DNA from: Streptomyces sp. NRRL F-6131
GTDB taxonomy: Bacteria; Actinomycetota; Actinomycetes; Streptomycetales; Streptomycetaceae
Direction of reading: 5' to 3'
DNA length: 30,716 bases
Assembly (NCBI GenBank): GCA_000719695.1
Contig: JOHN01000079.1
Location: forward strand, 1 to 30,716
The notes beneath the pieces were generated by a model, which did not search any database, was not told the DNA's origin, and worked only from the letters and a program-made list of their open reading frames with translations. The position numbers were made by a program, and so were the translations under genes. Shown here one piece after another: positions 1 to 8,083 of this stretch (positions within the stretch are counted from its first letter, which is position 1; each line of letters starts with the position of its first letter).

Positions 1-53
1 GCCCCACACACCCCCGCCGCACCACCGCCACCCGGCCGTGGCATCATCGGGCC

Positions 54-698
54 ATGTCGGCACCTGACGACCAGTCCGCGTACTGGAACTCCACCGGGAC
101 CACCAAGACCTTCGGTCACCCCCTCAACCCCGCCTGGACGGCACGGATCGACCGGAACGCCGCCCTGCTCGACTACGGCTGCGGCTACGGCCGGCTCGCG
201 GGCGACCTCGCCGAGCTGGGCTTCACCGACATCGAGGGCGTGGACGTCGCCCCCGAGCTGATCGCCCGGGCCCGGGCCGAGCAGCCCGCCGCCCGCTTCG
301 CCGTCCTGACCGACCCGCCCCGGCTGGACCGGCCGGACGGCGCCTACGACGCGGCCTTCCTGTTCGCCGTGCTCACCTGCGTCCCGGACGACGCCGCGCA
401 GCGCGCACTGGTCGCCGAGCTGCACCGGGTGCTGCGCCCGGGCGGCCTGCTGCACGTCAGCGACTACGGCCTCCAGCCGGACGAGCGCAACCAGGAGCGC
501 TACCGCCGCGACGAGGCGCGCTACGGCCGGTTCGGCGTCTTCGGGACGGGCGACGGCGCGGTCTGCCGCCACCACCCCCGGGAGTGGCTGGACGGGCTGT
601 TCGCCGCGTTCGAGCCGGTGGACGCGCGTGAACTCCCGGTGGTCACCATGAACGGCCGCCCGGCCGTGGCCACCCAGCTGCTGTTCGCCCGGCCCTGA
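54..698 (+). CDS. Class I SAM-dependent methyltransferase
   Basis: A 214-residue protein with the Rossmann methyltransferase signature: motif I LDYGCGYG (about residues 39-46), an acidic residue closing strand 2 (D64 in GVDVAP), and the post-motif LHRVLRPGG seen in Methyltransf_11/25-type enzymes. It would transfer a methyl group from SAM; the substrate cannot be read from sequence. The ATG at 54 is the only good start inside the window. No Shine-Dalgarno is visible; CATCAT six bases before the ATG could be a weak leaderless -10. The reading frame stays open to the window edge, so an upstream start cannot be excluded. A terminator-like hairpin (718-741) and 180 bp separate it from the lanM gene, so membership in the RiPP locus is possible but not shown. 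Confidence 0.85.
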   Translation: MSAPDDQSAYWNSTGTTKTFGHPLNPAWTARIDRNAALLDYGCGYGRLAGDLAELGFTDIEGVDVAPELIARARAEQPAARFAVLTDPPRLDRPDGAYDAAFLFAVLTCVPDDAAQRALVAELHRVLRPGGLLHVSDYGLQPDERNQERYRRDEARYGRFGVFGTGDGAVCRHHPREWLDGLFAAFEPVDARELPVVTMNGRPAVATQLLFARP

Positions 699-717
699 GA
701 CGGCCCCCGACCCGAGC

Positions 718-741
718 CACCCCCGTCCATCGGCGGGGGTG
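718..741 (+). terminator. Terminator-like hairpin after the methyltransferase
   Basis: A perfect 8-bp inverted repeat (CACCCCCG / CGGGGGTG) around an 8-nt loop, 20 bases after the methyltransferase stop. There is no U-tract, which is common for actinobacterial terminators. It probably isolates the methyltransferase transcript from lanM. Confidence 0.5.
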
Positions 742-772
742 CGGCGGATCGTGCGGGCCGGGCGTCACAAAG

Positions 773-791
773 ATGGGGGCTCGTCCCCCAT
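773..791 (+). promoter_or_regulatory. Hairpin in the lanM leader
   Basis: A perfect 7-bp stem (ATGGGGG / CCCCCAT) with a 5-nt loop, about 90 bases before lanM. The left arm contains the ATG of the short reading frame 773-889. It may be a leader RNA element or a second weak terminator. No known riboswitch could be recognised. Confidence 0.35.
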
Positions 792-889
792 GCCCCGGCA
801 ACCGCCCCAACGACAGGATCAGCAACGAGGGCAGCGCCTTCGACGGCAGCGCGGCTCTCTCCCGGCATCGGAGGTGCGGTGGTGGCTGA
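773..889 (+). CDS. Possible short leader peptide overlapping the lanM start
   Basis: An ATG-started frame of 38 residues ends at a TGA at 887, overlapping the lanM start (879) by 11 bases. Its codons are fairly rich in G/C at position three (about 30 of 37), notably in the middle part (NRPNDRISNEGSAFDGSA). It carries two Cys (7 and 35) and several Ser. There is no Shine-Dalgarno before its ATG, which sits in a hairpin arm. It could be a translated upstream ORF coupled to lanM, a cryptic second RiPP substrate, or chance. The last is the default. Confidence 0.2.
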   Translation: MGARPPCPGNRPNDRISNEGSAFDGSAALSRHRRCGGG

Positions 890-3800
890 GGTGAACGCCG
901 TGCACAGCACGCGCCTCGACGGGGGCGCCGGACCGGTTCAGGGCCCGGTCGCACCGGCGATCCCCTCGGCCACACCGTTCCCGCACACTCCGATGCCCGG
1001 CGACTTCCCCGCCGGACCGGCACGACCCGAACGACCCGCCGGATCAGCCAGACCCGACGGACCGACCGGACCGGCACGACCCGCCGCACCCGACCCGTAC
1101 CAACACCACCCCTCCCAGACTCCCCGCTCCCACCCCGCTCGTCTCCGGTCCCCCCGTGCCGGCGGCCCGCCGTGGTGGGAGCGGGGACTGACCCCCGGTC
1201 GGCCCGTTCCCGCCGCGCGCCCGGACTGGGCCGCGTTCACCGAGGCCGCGGTGGCCGCCGCGCCCGTCCGGCCGGTCGTGCCGCGCGCCGCGTACCCGGG
1301 GCTGACCGGCTTCGCGCTCGTCCTGCAGCCCTTCGCCGACCGCGCGCAGGTCCGGCTGCTGACCTCGCTCTCCCCCGCCGTGCGCGCCGCCGAACAGCTG
1401 GGCCGGATCGACCTGCCCGCGCTGCGCGCCGAGTTCACGACGCGCCTCACCGAACGGCTGGCCCGGATCGCCGCGCGCACCCTGGTGCTGGAGCTCAACG
1501 TGGCCCGGGGCGCCGGGCGGCTCGCCGGTGGCACGCCGCAGGAGCGGTTCCGTTCCTTCCTCGCCCTCACCGCGCGCCGTGAGGGCCTGGCCGCGCTGCT
1601 GCGCGACTACCCCGTGCTCGCCCGGCTGCTCGCCGGTGCCTGCCTGGACGCCGCCGACGCCCACGCCGAACTGCTGGACCGGTTCACCACCGACCGGTCC
1701 CTGCTGGTCGCCGGGCTGCTGCGCGGCCGCGACCCGGGCGCGCTGCTGGCGGTCACCGCCGACGCCGGTGACCGCCACCGGCGCGGCCGGGCGGTCGGCG
1801 TGCTGCACTTCGCCAACGGCGCCGCGGTCGTCCACCGCCCCCGGCCGCCCGCCGCGCACCGGCACTTCAACGCCCTGCTCGGCTGGTACAGCGCCCGGCC
1901 CGGGGTGCCCCGGCTGCACGCGCTCGGCCTGCTCGACCGGGGCAGCCACGGCTGGACCGAGTACGCCGAGGCCCGCCCCTGCCTGACCCGCTACGACGTC
2001 GACCGCTTCTACCGACGGCAGGGCGCGCTGCTCGCGCTGCTGCACGTCCTGGACGGCACCGACATGCACTTCGAGAACCTGGTCGCCTGCGGGGACCACC
2101 CGGTGCTGGTGGACGTCGAGACCCTGTTCCACCCCCCGGTGGGCGAGCCCGGCCCCACCGCCGGTCCCGCCGAGGACCCGGCGGCCCGCGCGCTCGCCGA
2201 CTCCGTCCACCGGGTCGGCCTGCTGCCGCAACTGCTGATCGGCGACGACGGCGCCGTGGACGTCTCCGGCATCGGCGGCGGCGGCACCGGCCGGCGGCTC
2301 TCCCCGGTCGACGGCGTGGACTGGGCGGGCGCCGGCACCGACGAGATGCGGCTGGTGCGCCGCCCCCGCCCGTTCGGCGACTCCCACAACCGGCCCCGGC
2401 TGGGCGGCGCCCCGGTCGACCCGGCCGACCACACCGAGGCCCTGGTGGACGGCTTCCGGGCCGGGTACGCCGCCCTCGCCGCCGGCCGGGACGAACTCAC
2501 CGGCCCACGCGGGCTGCTGCGTCCCTTCGCGGACGCCGAGGTCCGGGTGGTGCCGCGGGCCACCCGGGTCTACGCCCGGCTGCTCGACGAGTCCACCCAC
2601 CCCGACGTGCTGCGCGAGGCCGGCGCCCGGCAGGCCGTGCTCGACCTGCTGCGCACCGACGCGGTCGACGACCCCGGCCGCCCCGGGCTGGCCGACCACG
2701 AGATCGCCGACCTGTGGACCGGCGACGTCCCGTTCTTCACCGCCCGGCCCGGCGCCCGCGACCTGTGGACCTCGGACGGCCACCGGCTGCCCGGCGAACT
2801 CGCCGAAGCCGGACTCGCCAGGGTCGAGGCCAAGCTCGGCGCGCTCGGCGCCGTCGACCGCAAGGACCAGGAGTGGATCGTCCGCGCCGCCATGGCCGGC
2901 GCCGCCGACACCCCCGCCCACCGGCCCGGCCGGCCGGTCCCGGAGAACGTCTGGGCCACCGCGCCCGAGCCCGAACGACTGCTGGCCGCCGCCCGGGGGA
3001 TCGGGGACCAACTCGTCGCCGCCGCCTACCAGGGCCGCTCCCGCACCAACTGGCTCGGCCTGGAACTGCTCGCCGACCGCTACTGGCGGGTCCGGCCGCT
3101 CGGCGCCGACCTGGCCGGCGGGTACACCGGCACGGCGCTCTTCCTCGCCCAGCTCGCCGCGCTCACGGGGACCGATCGTTACGCCGAGGCCGCCCGCCGC
3201 GCCCTCGCGCCCGTACCCGGCCTGCTCGACGCCCTCGGCGCCCACCCCGACCACCCGGTCGCCGTCGGCTCCGGCGCCTTCGCCGGCCTCGGGGGCATCG
3301 GCTACGCGCTCGCCGAGCTCGCCCGGCTCCTGGACGATCCGCTGATCGCGGGCTGGACGGGCGCGGCGGTGGCGCTCACGGCGGCCGCGGCCGAGCGCGA
3401 GGCCGACCCGGGCGTGCACAGCGGCACCGCCGGCGGGCTCGCGGCGCTGCTCGCCGTCCACGCCGGAAGCGTCGGTGTCGCAGGAAGCCCCGGTGTCGCA
3501 GGAAGCCCCGGCGCCGCAGCGGTGCCCGCCGGAAGCGTCGCCGGGACCGCCCGGGCCGCCGGGACCGCCCCGCGCACCGACGCGCTGGTCGCCGCCGCCC
3601 GCCTCGCCGAACGGCTCGCCGCCCAACCCCTCCCGGCCACCACCGGCTTCGCCCACGGGGCGGCCGGCGTCGGCTGGGCCCTGCTGCGCTACGCCGAGAC
3701 GGTCGGCGAATCCCCCGAGGGCCCGCACCACCGGGCCGGACTGGCCGCCCTGCACGCGGCCACCGCCGTCCGTTCGCGTGAGGGCTCCTGGTGCCGGGGC

Positions 3801-4364
3801 CGCCCCGGCGTCGCGCTCGCCGTGGTGGACAGCGCTCCGGCGCTCGCCGACCGCCGGCTCGCCGACTGGGCCCAGCGCGCCGTACGGAACACGGCGCGGG
3901 CCACCGCGCTCGGCGACCACAGCCTCTGCCACGGCGAGCTGGGCGTGCTGGAACTGCTCGGCCGGCACGGCCCCGCCGCCGGCCGCACCCCGTGGGTCCG
4001 CCGGGCCGGCGCCCTGCTGGCCGCCGTCGACCAGGACGGGCCGCGGTCCGGGACGCCCGACCACGTCCCGCACCCGGGACTGCTCACCGGGCTGGCCGGG
4101 ATCGGCCACGGCCTGCTCCGCCTCGGCTTCCCCGACCGGGTGCCGGCCGCTCTGCTGCTCCGCCCCGGCACCCCGACGGCGCCCTCCGGCCCGGCGCCCC
4201 TCCACGGCGCGGCCCTCGGCGCCGGGCTCCCCGGTGCGGCGAGCGCCCCGAGCGGTCCGGCCGTCGTCAGCGGTCCGGCCCTCGTCAGCGGTCCGAGCAC
4301 AGTGCACCAGACCGCCGTACCGCGCGTCACCACCGGTCCGCGCCGCCCGGTCGCGCTGCGCTGA
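879..4364 (+). CDS. lanM: Class II lanthipeptide synthetase (LanM)
   Basis: A 1161-residue bifunctional enzyme. The N-terminal DUF4135 dehydratase half phosphorylates and eliminates Ser/Thr in a precursor peptide. Its kinase-like motif DMHFEN (395-400) is followed by VDVETLF with D412 and E414. The C-terminal LanC-like cyclase (about 740-1140) carries HGAAG (H926), WCRG (C972) and CHGELG (C1017, H1018), matching the zinc ligands and active-site His of NisC-type cyclases. GGAGG at 870-874 precedes two GTG codons; GTG 879 is given, but 882 is better spaced (7 nt). Residues about 20-95 are Pro/Gly/Ala-rich with weaker codon bias, as is the C-terminal tail after about 1100. An 18-bp tandem duplication (3474-3509) adds a VAGSPG repeat in a cyclase loop. 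The candidate precursor follows 130 bp downstream. No LanT or protease gene is in this window. Confidence 0.93.
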   Translation: MVAEVNAVHSTRLDGGAGPVQGPVAPAIPSATPFPHTPMPGDFPAGPARPERPAGSARPDGPTGPARPAAPDPYQHHPSQTPRSHPARLRSPRAGGPPWWERGLTPGRPVPAARPDWAAFTEAAVAAAPVRPVVPRAAYPGLTGFALVLQPFADRAQVRLLTSLSPAVRAAEQLGRIDLPALRAEFTTRLTERLARIAARTLVLELNVARGAGRLAGGTPQERFRSFLALTARREGLAALLRDYPVLARLLAGACLDAADAHAELLDRFTTDRSLLVAGLLRGRDPGALLAVTADAGDRHRRGRAVGVLHFANGAAVVHRPRPPAAHRHFNALLGWYSARPGVPRLHALGLLDRGSHGWTEYAEARPCLTRYDVDRFYRRQGALLALLHVLDGTDMHFENLVACGDHPVLVDVETLFHPPVGEPGPTAGPAEDPAARALADSVHRVGLLPQLLIGDDGAVDVSGIGGGGTGRRLSPVDGVDWAGAGTDEMRLVRRPRPFGDSHNRPRLGGAPVDPADHTEALVDGFRAGYAALAAGRDELTGPRGLLRPFADAEVRVVPRATRVYARLLDESTHPDVLREAGARQAVLDLLRTDAVDDPGRPGLADHEIADLWTGDVPFFTARPGARDLWTSDGHRLPGELAEAGLARVEAKLGALGAVDRKDQEWIVRAAMAGAADTPAHRPGRPVPENVWATAPEPERLLAAARGIGDQLVAAAYQGRSRTNWLGLELLADRYWRVRPLGADLAGGYTGTALFLAQLAALTGTDRYAEAARRALAPVPGLLDALGAHPDHPVAVGSGAFAGLGGIGYALAELARLLDDPLIAGWTGAAVALTAAAAEREADPGVHSGTAGGLAALLAVHAGSVGVAGSPGVAGSPGAAAVPAGSVAGTARAAGTAPRTDALVAAARLAERLAAQPLPATTGFAHGAAGVGWALLRYAETVGESPEGPHHRAGLAALHAATAVRSREGSWCRGRPGVALAVVDSAPALADRRLADWAQRAVRNTARATALGDHSLCHGELGVLELLGRHGPAAGRTPWVRRAGALLAAVDQDGPRSGTPDHVPHPGLLTGLAGIGHGLLRLGFPDRVPAALLLRPGTPTAPSGPAPLHGAALGAGLPGAASAPSGPAVVSGPALVSGPSTVHQTAVPRVTTGPRRPVALR
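3474..3509 (+). repeat. 18-bp in-frame tandem duplication in lanM
   Basis: Two perfect adjacent copies of an 18-base unit encode repeated VAGSPG in a low-complexity loop of the cyclase domain, between the GxxG-rich helices and the HGAAG motif. A looser 18-base periodicity recurs near 4251-4290 (SGPAVV/SGPALV) in the C-terminal tail. Confidence 0.8.
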
Positions 4365-4494
4365 CCACGGCGCGAACCCCCGACCGACCCTCCATCAGCC
4401 CCCTGCCCGACCCCGTCCCGACCGAACCGGCGCCGCCCGAACGACGTCCTCATCCCCGGACCGTCCATCACCACCACGAACGGAGCACCCGACC

Positions 4495-4686
4495 ATGCAC
4501 CACCACGACGAGCGGCTCACCCTGCCGCAATCCGCCGTCCGCCCCGGCGAGACGGCCGACCACCCGGCCGGCGAGATCCGCCTGCGCACGGGCGGCGGCC
4601 TGGGCCTGCGTTCCCACCTGCTGGCCGGCACCGGCGGCGCCATCCCACCGATCATCGAGTTCCCGACCATGACCACCCCCTTCTGA
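4495..4686 (+). CDS. Candidate LanM substrate: cysteine-free RiPP precursor
   Basis: A 63-residue peptide with GGAG at 4481-4486 nine bases before its ATG and strongly GC3-biased codons, so it is probably a real gene. It lies 130 bp after lanM and before a strong hairpin (4781-4815), as expected for a precursor. The acidic/hydrophilic N-terminal part resembles a leader. A Gly-Gly at 47-48 resembles a double-glycine cleavage site and would leave a 15-residue core, AIPPIIEFPTMTTPF. The whole peptide has no Cys. Ser/Thr are T9, S13, T20, T32, S40, T46, T58, T60 and T61, so only three Thr lie in the predicted core. Dehydration to dehydrobutyrine is possible; a lanthionine ring within the peptide is not. 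I do not recognise the family. Assignment as substrate is inferred from position, size and the GG site. Confidence 0.65.
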   Translation: MHHHDERLTLPQSAVRPGETADHPAGEIRLRTGGGLGLRSHLLAGTGGAIPPIIEFPTMTTPF

Positions 4687-4758
4687 TCCGTCACGATCCG
4701 TCCGGTTCGATCCGGTTCCGTTCCGTTCCGTCCGGAACAGCCCGACCCACGCACCACC

Positions 4759-4775
4759 CCGGCCCGGAGGGCCGG
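4759..4775 (+). terminator. Short GC hairpin after the precursor gene
   Basis: A 7-bp perfect stem with a GGA loop, 72 bases after the precursor stop and just ahead of the stronger 4781-4815 hairpin. It is probably part of a compound terminator. Confidence 0.4.
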
Positions 4776-4780
4776 ACCGT

Positions 4781-4815
4781 CCGCCGCCGAGGAACGGGCA
4801 GCCCCTCGGCGGCGG
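4781..4815 (+). terminator. Strong terminator hairpin closing the lan locus
   Basis: A perfect 12-bp inverted repeat (CCGCCGCCGAGG / CCTCGGCGGCGG) with an 11-nt loop and no U-tract. It separates the lanM-precursor transcript from the regulator gene at 4958, which has its own promoter. Confidence 0.7.
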
Positions 4816-4922
4816 GCACCACCCCGCCGCGCGCCGGTCGTGACGCCCCGTACTCCGCATGTGGTCGTACGGCAACGATCCGGTGCTGACACGGTGTCTG
4901 CTTCGTGATCGATTCAACGCGC

Positions 4923-4957
4923 TTCAGAACGGATTCCCCGTCAAGTAGCCTGCGCCC
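4923..4957 (+). promoter_or_regulatory. Leaderless promoter of the LAL regulator
   Basis: TTCAGA (4923-4928), a 17-bp spacer and TAGCCT (4946-4951) place the predicted transcription start at or within a base of the ATG at 4958. There is no Shine-Dalgarno before the ATG, so the mRNA is probably leaderless. Confidence 0.6.
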
Positions 4958-7900
4958 ATGCGCACCACGTCGTCGATCACCGTCGGCCGCGCCGCGGAGC
5001 TCGCGATGCTCGGCGGCGCGCTGGCCGCTGCCCGGCAGCGGGCCGGCGGAGCGGTCTTCCTGCTCGGCGAGGCCGGCATCGGAAAGTCCCGACTGGCCGG
5101 GGAGTGCGCCTACCACGCGTACGGGGTGGGCCTGCCGGTGTTGCGCGGGCGGGGCAGTTCGACCGGGACGGTGACGCCGTTCCGTCCGCTCATCGAGGCG
5201 CTGTCCTCCCGGTTCCGGGCCGCCGGCCCCCCGACCGACCCCGAACTCGCGCCCTACCGGCCAGCGCTCGCCCGGCTGGTCCCCGAGTGGCGGGACGCCA
5301 CGGCGGCCGGCCCGGGCGTCTACCCGGAGACGGTGGTCGAGCTGGCCGAGGCGCTGCTCAGGCTGCTCGCGGTGCTCGGCCGCGACCAGGGCTGCGTGCT
5401 GCTCCTGGAGGACCTGCACGACACGGACGCCGAGACCGTCGCCGTCCTGGAGTACCTGGTCGACAACCTGGCGGGCCTCCCGGTGCTGCTGCTCGCCACC
5501 CTGCGGGCCGAACCGGGCCCGGCGCTGGAGCTGGTCCGCGCCGCCGAGCGCCGCCGCGCCGCGACCGTCACCGAACTGCCGCCGCTGCCGCCCGCCGAGG
5601 TGGCCGCGCTGGCCGCCGCGATCCTGGAGGGCGAGGCCACCGAGCTGCCGCCCGCCCTGGTCGGGCACCTCGTCGAACGCGGCGACGGCTGCCCGTACCT
5701 GGTCGAGGAGCTGCTCGCCGATCTGCTCGGCTCCGGCGCGCTGCGGCGGGCCCAGGACGGCCGCTGGGTGCTGGCCGACGGGTCACGGCCCGGGGTGCCC
5801 AGCACCATCGTCCGCAGCTGGGGCCACCGGATCGACCAGCTCGACCCGCAGGTGCGGGAGTTGCTGCTGACGGCGGCCACCCTGGGCAGCCGGTTCTCGG
5901 TGACCACCGTCCAGCTGATCACCGGCTACGACGACCGGACCCTGTTCAGCCACCTCCGCTCGGCCTCCGAGGCCAATGTGATCGTGCCGGACGGCGCGGC
6001 GCCGGACCGCTACGCCTTCCGGCACGCGCTGACCGCCGACGCGGTGACGGCGGCACTGGCCCCCGCCGAGCGCGCCGCGCTGGCCCGCCGGGCGGCCCGC
6101 GCGATCGTTCGGGCCGATCCTGACCTCGCCGACGAACGGCGCCAGTTGGTCGCGTCCCTGCTGCTGGCCAGCGGCGACCGGGCGGGCGCGGCGGTGCACT
6201 TCGCGGAGGCCGGCCGGCGGGTGCTGGAGGCCGGCGCGGCCGGCTCCGCGGTGGTCCTGCTGGAGCGCGCGCACGAGCTCGCCGGGGACGCCGAACGCGC
6301 CTGCGTCACGGCACAGTTGCTGCCCGCGCTGGCCGAGTCCGGGCAGCTGGACCGGGCCTTCGAGCTGGTCCGCACACTGCCGCCGGTCCCGCAGTCCGCC
6401 ACCGTCGCGCCGGGCACCGGCGCGGACCGGGCGACGTTCCCCGGACCGGCCGTCGAGCACCGGATCGAGCTGCACACCCGGCTCGCCTGGGCGGCGGTGA
6501 TGGCCGAACGCGGCGCGGACGCGGTGGCCCAGGTGGCCGCCGCGCGCACGCTCACGGCCGGCCGGCCGCGCCCCGAGCAGGACGCCGCGCTGGCGGTGGT
6601 CGAGGGCCACCTCGCCCTGCTGCCGGACCACACCCCGGAGCAGGCCCCGGACCACACCCCGGAGCAGGCCGCCGACACCACCGCGCCCACCACCGCTCCC
6701 TCCGGCGCGCCGACCGCCGCCCGCCTCGCCGAGGCCGAACGACGGGCCCGCCGCGCCGCCGAGGTGGCCGAACGCTCCGGGCTCCCGGTGGTCGCCTGCC
6801 AGGCCTGGCAGCTGCTCGCCCTGCTCGCCCGCGAGCGCGGCTTCGACGCCGCCGACGCCTGCCTGGAGCGGATGCTCGCCGTCGCCGAGGCCAACGCCCT
6901 GCCCGTCTGGCGGGTCGAGGCGATGCTCCGGCTGGGCGCCAACGCCTTCATGCGCACCGGCGACGGCACCCGGCTGGAACGCGCCCGGGAGGCCGCCGCC
7001 GGCCTCGGCGCGATCGTCCTCACCCAGACCCTCGACGGCCTGCTCGCGATGAACGCGGTGATGCGCGGCGAGTGGCACACCGCCCGCACGATCGTCGACC
7101 GCTGTCTCGACGCCACCGCCCGCCTGCACAACCTCGCCGCCCACCGCTACCTGCTGCTCTCCTCCGCCACCCTCGCCGCGCACCTCGGCCGCGGCCGGGA
7201 GATGGAGCGCGAACTCGCCCGGTTCCGGCAGGCGGGCGGCGAGGAGTCCTTCCTGACGCCGCTGCGCTACGGGCTCTGCCGGGCCGTCGGCGCGCTGCTC
7301 GCCGAGGACCGCGACGGGGCCCGCGCCGAACTCGCCGCCGGGCTGGCCTGGGAGGAGGAACACCCCAGCGTGTTCTACCTGGCCGGCCGGTACGGCCTGC
7401 ACCCGCTGCTGGAGGTGGTCGAGGGCCGTTGGGACCGCGCCGAACTCGACCGGGCCGCCGCCCTGCCCGCCGCCGAACTGGCCTGGAACCGCCAGTTCCT
7501 GCGGTTCGCGGAGGCGGTGATGCTGGGCCGCGAGGGGCGGGCCGCGGAGGCCGCCCGCGCGGTCGCCGAGACCCGGCCGACCGCCGCGGCCTTCCCGCTC
7601 GCCCACCACCTCGCGCTGCGGCTCACCGCCGAGGCCGGGCTCACCGACGGCTGGGGCGAACCGGTGGCCTGGCTGCGCACCGCCGAGGAGTACTTCCACC
7701 AGTTGGAGGTCCAGCCGGTGGCCGTCGCCTGCCGCACCCTGCTGCGGCGCGCCGGCGCGAGCGTCGCCCAGCACCGGGGCGGCCGCGACGCCGTCCCCGC
7801 CGACCTGCGCACCCGTGGGGTGACCGTCCGCGAGTACGAGGTCCTCGTGCTGCTCGCCGACCGACCCGGCAACCAGGAACTGGCGCGCAAGCTCTCCATC

Positions 7901-8008
7901 TCACCGCGCACGGTGGAGAAGCACCTGGCCAACCTCCTCGCCAAGACGGGCCGCCGGGACCGCGCCGCCCTCTGCGCCCTCGCCACCGAGCTCTGCACCG
8001 GTCACTGA
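4958..8008 (+). CDS. LAL-family LuxR transcriptional regulator
   Basis: A 1016-residue protein of the large ATP-binding LuxR (LAL) type, a common activator of actinobacterial biosynthetic loci. The N-terminal AAA ATPase has Walker A GEAGIGKS (37-44) and a Walker B-like VLLLEDLH (147-154). The middle is an Ala/Leu-rich helical, TPR-like region. The C-terminus (about 945-1010) is a LuxR helix-turn-helix with VTVREYEVLVLLA and SPRTVEKHLANLLAKTG. A 24-bp tandem duplication (6623-6670) gives a DHTPEQAP repeat in a linker. The ATG at 4958 fits the leaderless promoter. It directly follows the lan locus on the same strand, so it is the obvious candidate regulator of that locus, though this is inferred only from position. 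A long hairpin (8027-8066) ends the gene. Confidence 0.92.
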   Translation: MRTTSSITVGRAAELAMLGGALAAARQRAGGAVFLLGEAGIGKSRLAGECAYHAYGVGLPVLRGRGSSTGTVTPFRPLIEALSSRFRAAGPPTDPELAPYRPALARLVPEWRDATAAGPGVYPETVVELAEALLRLLAVLGRDQGCVLLLEDLHDTDAETVAVLEYLVDNLAGLPVLLLATLRAEPGPALELVRAAERRRAATVTELPPLPPAEVAALAAAILEGEATELPPALVGHLVERGDGCPYLVEELLADLLGSGALRRAQDGRWVLADGSRPGVPSTIVRSWGHRIDQLDPQVRELLLTAATLGSRFSVTTVQLITGYDDRTLFSHLRSASEANVIVPDGAAPDRYAFRHALTADAVTAALAPAERAALARRAARAIVRADPDLADERRQLVASLLLASGDRAGAAVHFAEAGRRVLEAGAAGSAVVLLERAHELAGDAERACVTAQLLPALAESGQLDRAFELVRTLPPVPQSATVAPGTGADRATFPGPAVEHRIELHTRLAWAAVMAERGADAVAQVAAARTLTAGRPRPEQDAALAVVEGHLALLPDHTPEQAPDHTPEQAADTTAPTTAPSGAPTAARLAEAERRARRAAEVAERSGLPVVACQAWQLLALLARERGFDAADACLERMLAVAEANALPVWRVEAMLRLGANAFMRTGDGTRLERAREAAAGLGAIVLTQTLDGLLAMNAVMRGEWHTARTIVDRCLDATARLHNLAAHRYLLLSSATLAAHLGRGREMERELARFRQAGGEESFLTPLRYGLCRAVGALLAEDRDGARAELAAGLAWEEEHPSVFYLAGRYGLHPLLEVVEGRWDRAELDRAAALPAAELAWNRQFLRFAEAVMLGREGRAAEAARAVAETRPTAAAFPLAHHLALRLTAEAGLTDGWGEPVAWLRTAEEYFHQLEVQPVAVACRTLLRRAGASVAQHRGGRDAVPADLRTRGVTVREYEVLVLLADRPGNQELARKLSISPRTVEKHLANLLAKTGRRDRAALCALATELCTGH
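6623..6670 (+). repeat. 24-bp in-frame tandem duplication in the LAL gene
   Basis: Two perfect adjacent 24-base copies add an eight-residue repeat (DHTPEQAP/A) in a Pro/Thr/Ala-rich linker of the regulator. This looks like recent slippage tolerated in a flexible segment. Confidence 0.85.
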
Positions 8009-8026
8009 ACCGGCCGCTGAACCCCT

Positions 8027-8066
8027 GAGCCCCGCGCGCGCCCGACGAGGGTCGCGCCCGGGGCTC
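8027..8066 (+). terminator. Terminator hairpin after the LAL regulator
   Basis: An outer perfect 8-bp stem (GAGCCCCG / CGGGGCTC) encloses a further imperfect GC-rich stem, starting 18 bases after the regulator stop. It lies between the convergent regulator and lyase genes. Confidence 0.6.
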
Positions 8067-8083
8067 CGGGATTCAGCCGGGCC

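Noticed and set aside
761..870. SAM riboswitch (CCCCGGCAACC word and hairpin in the lanM leader)
   Set aside because: The word resembles part of SAM-IV-type RNAs, but the other conserved segments and the closing helix are not present.
1044..4307. Very long minus-strand frame opposite lanM
   Set aside because: Its composition is Gly/Ala/Arg/Pro noise and it mirrors the codon bias of lanM; it has no recognisable domain.
4475..4672. A Cys-, Ser- and Thr-rich reading of the precursor region in another frame
   Set aside because: It has no start codon or ribosome site close by, its third positions lack the GC bias, and the 4495 frame has a good Shine-Dalgarno and bias. The Cys arise from GC-rich codons read out of phase.
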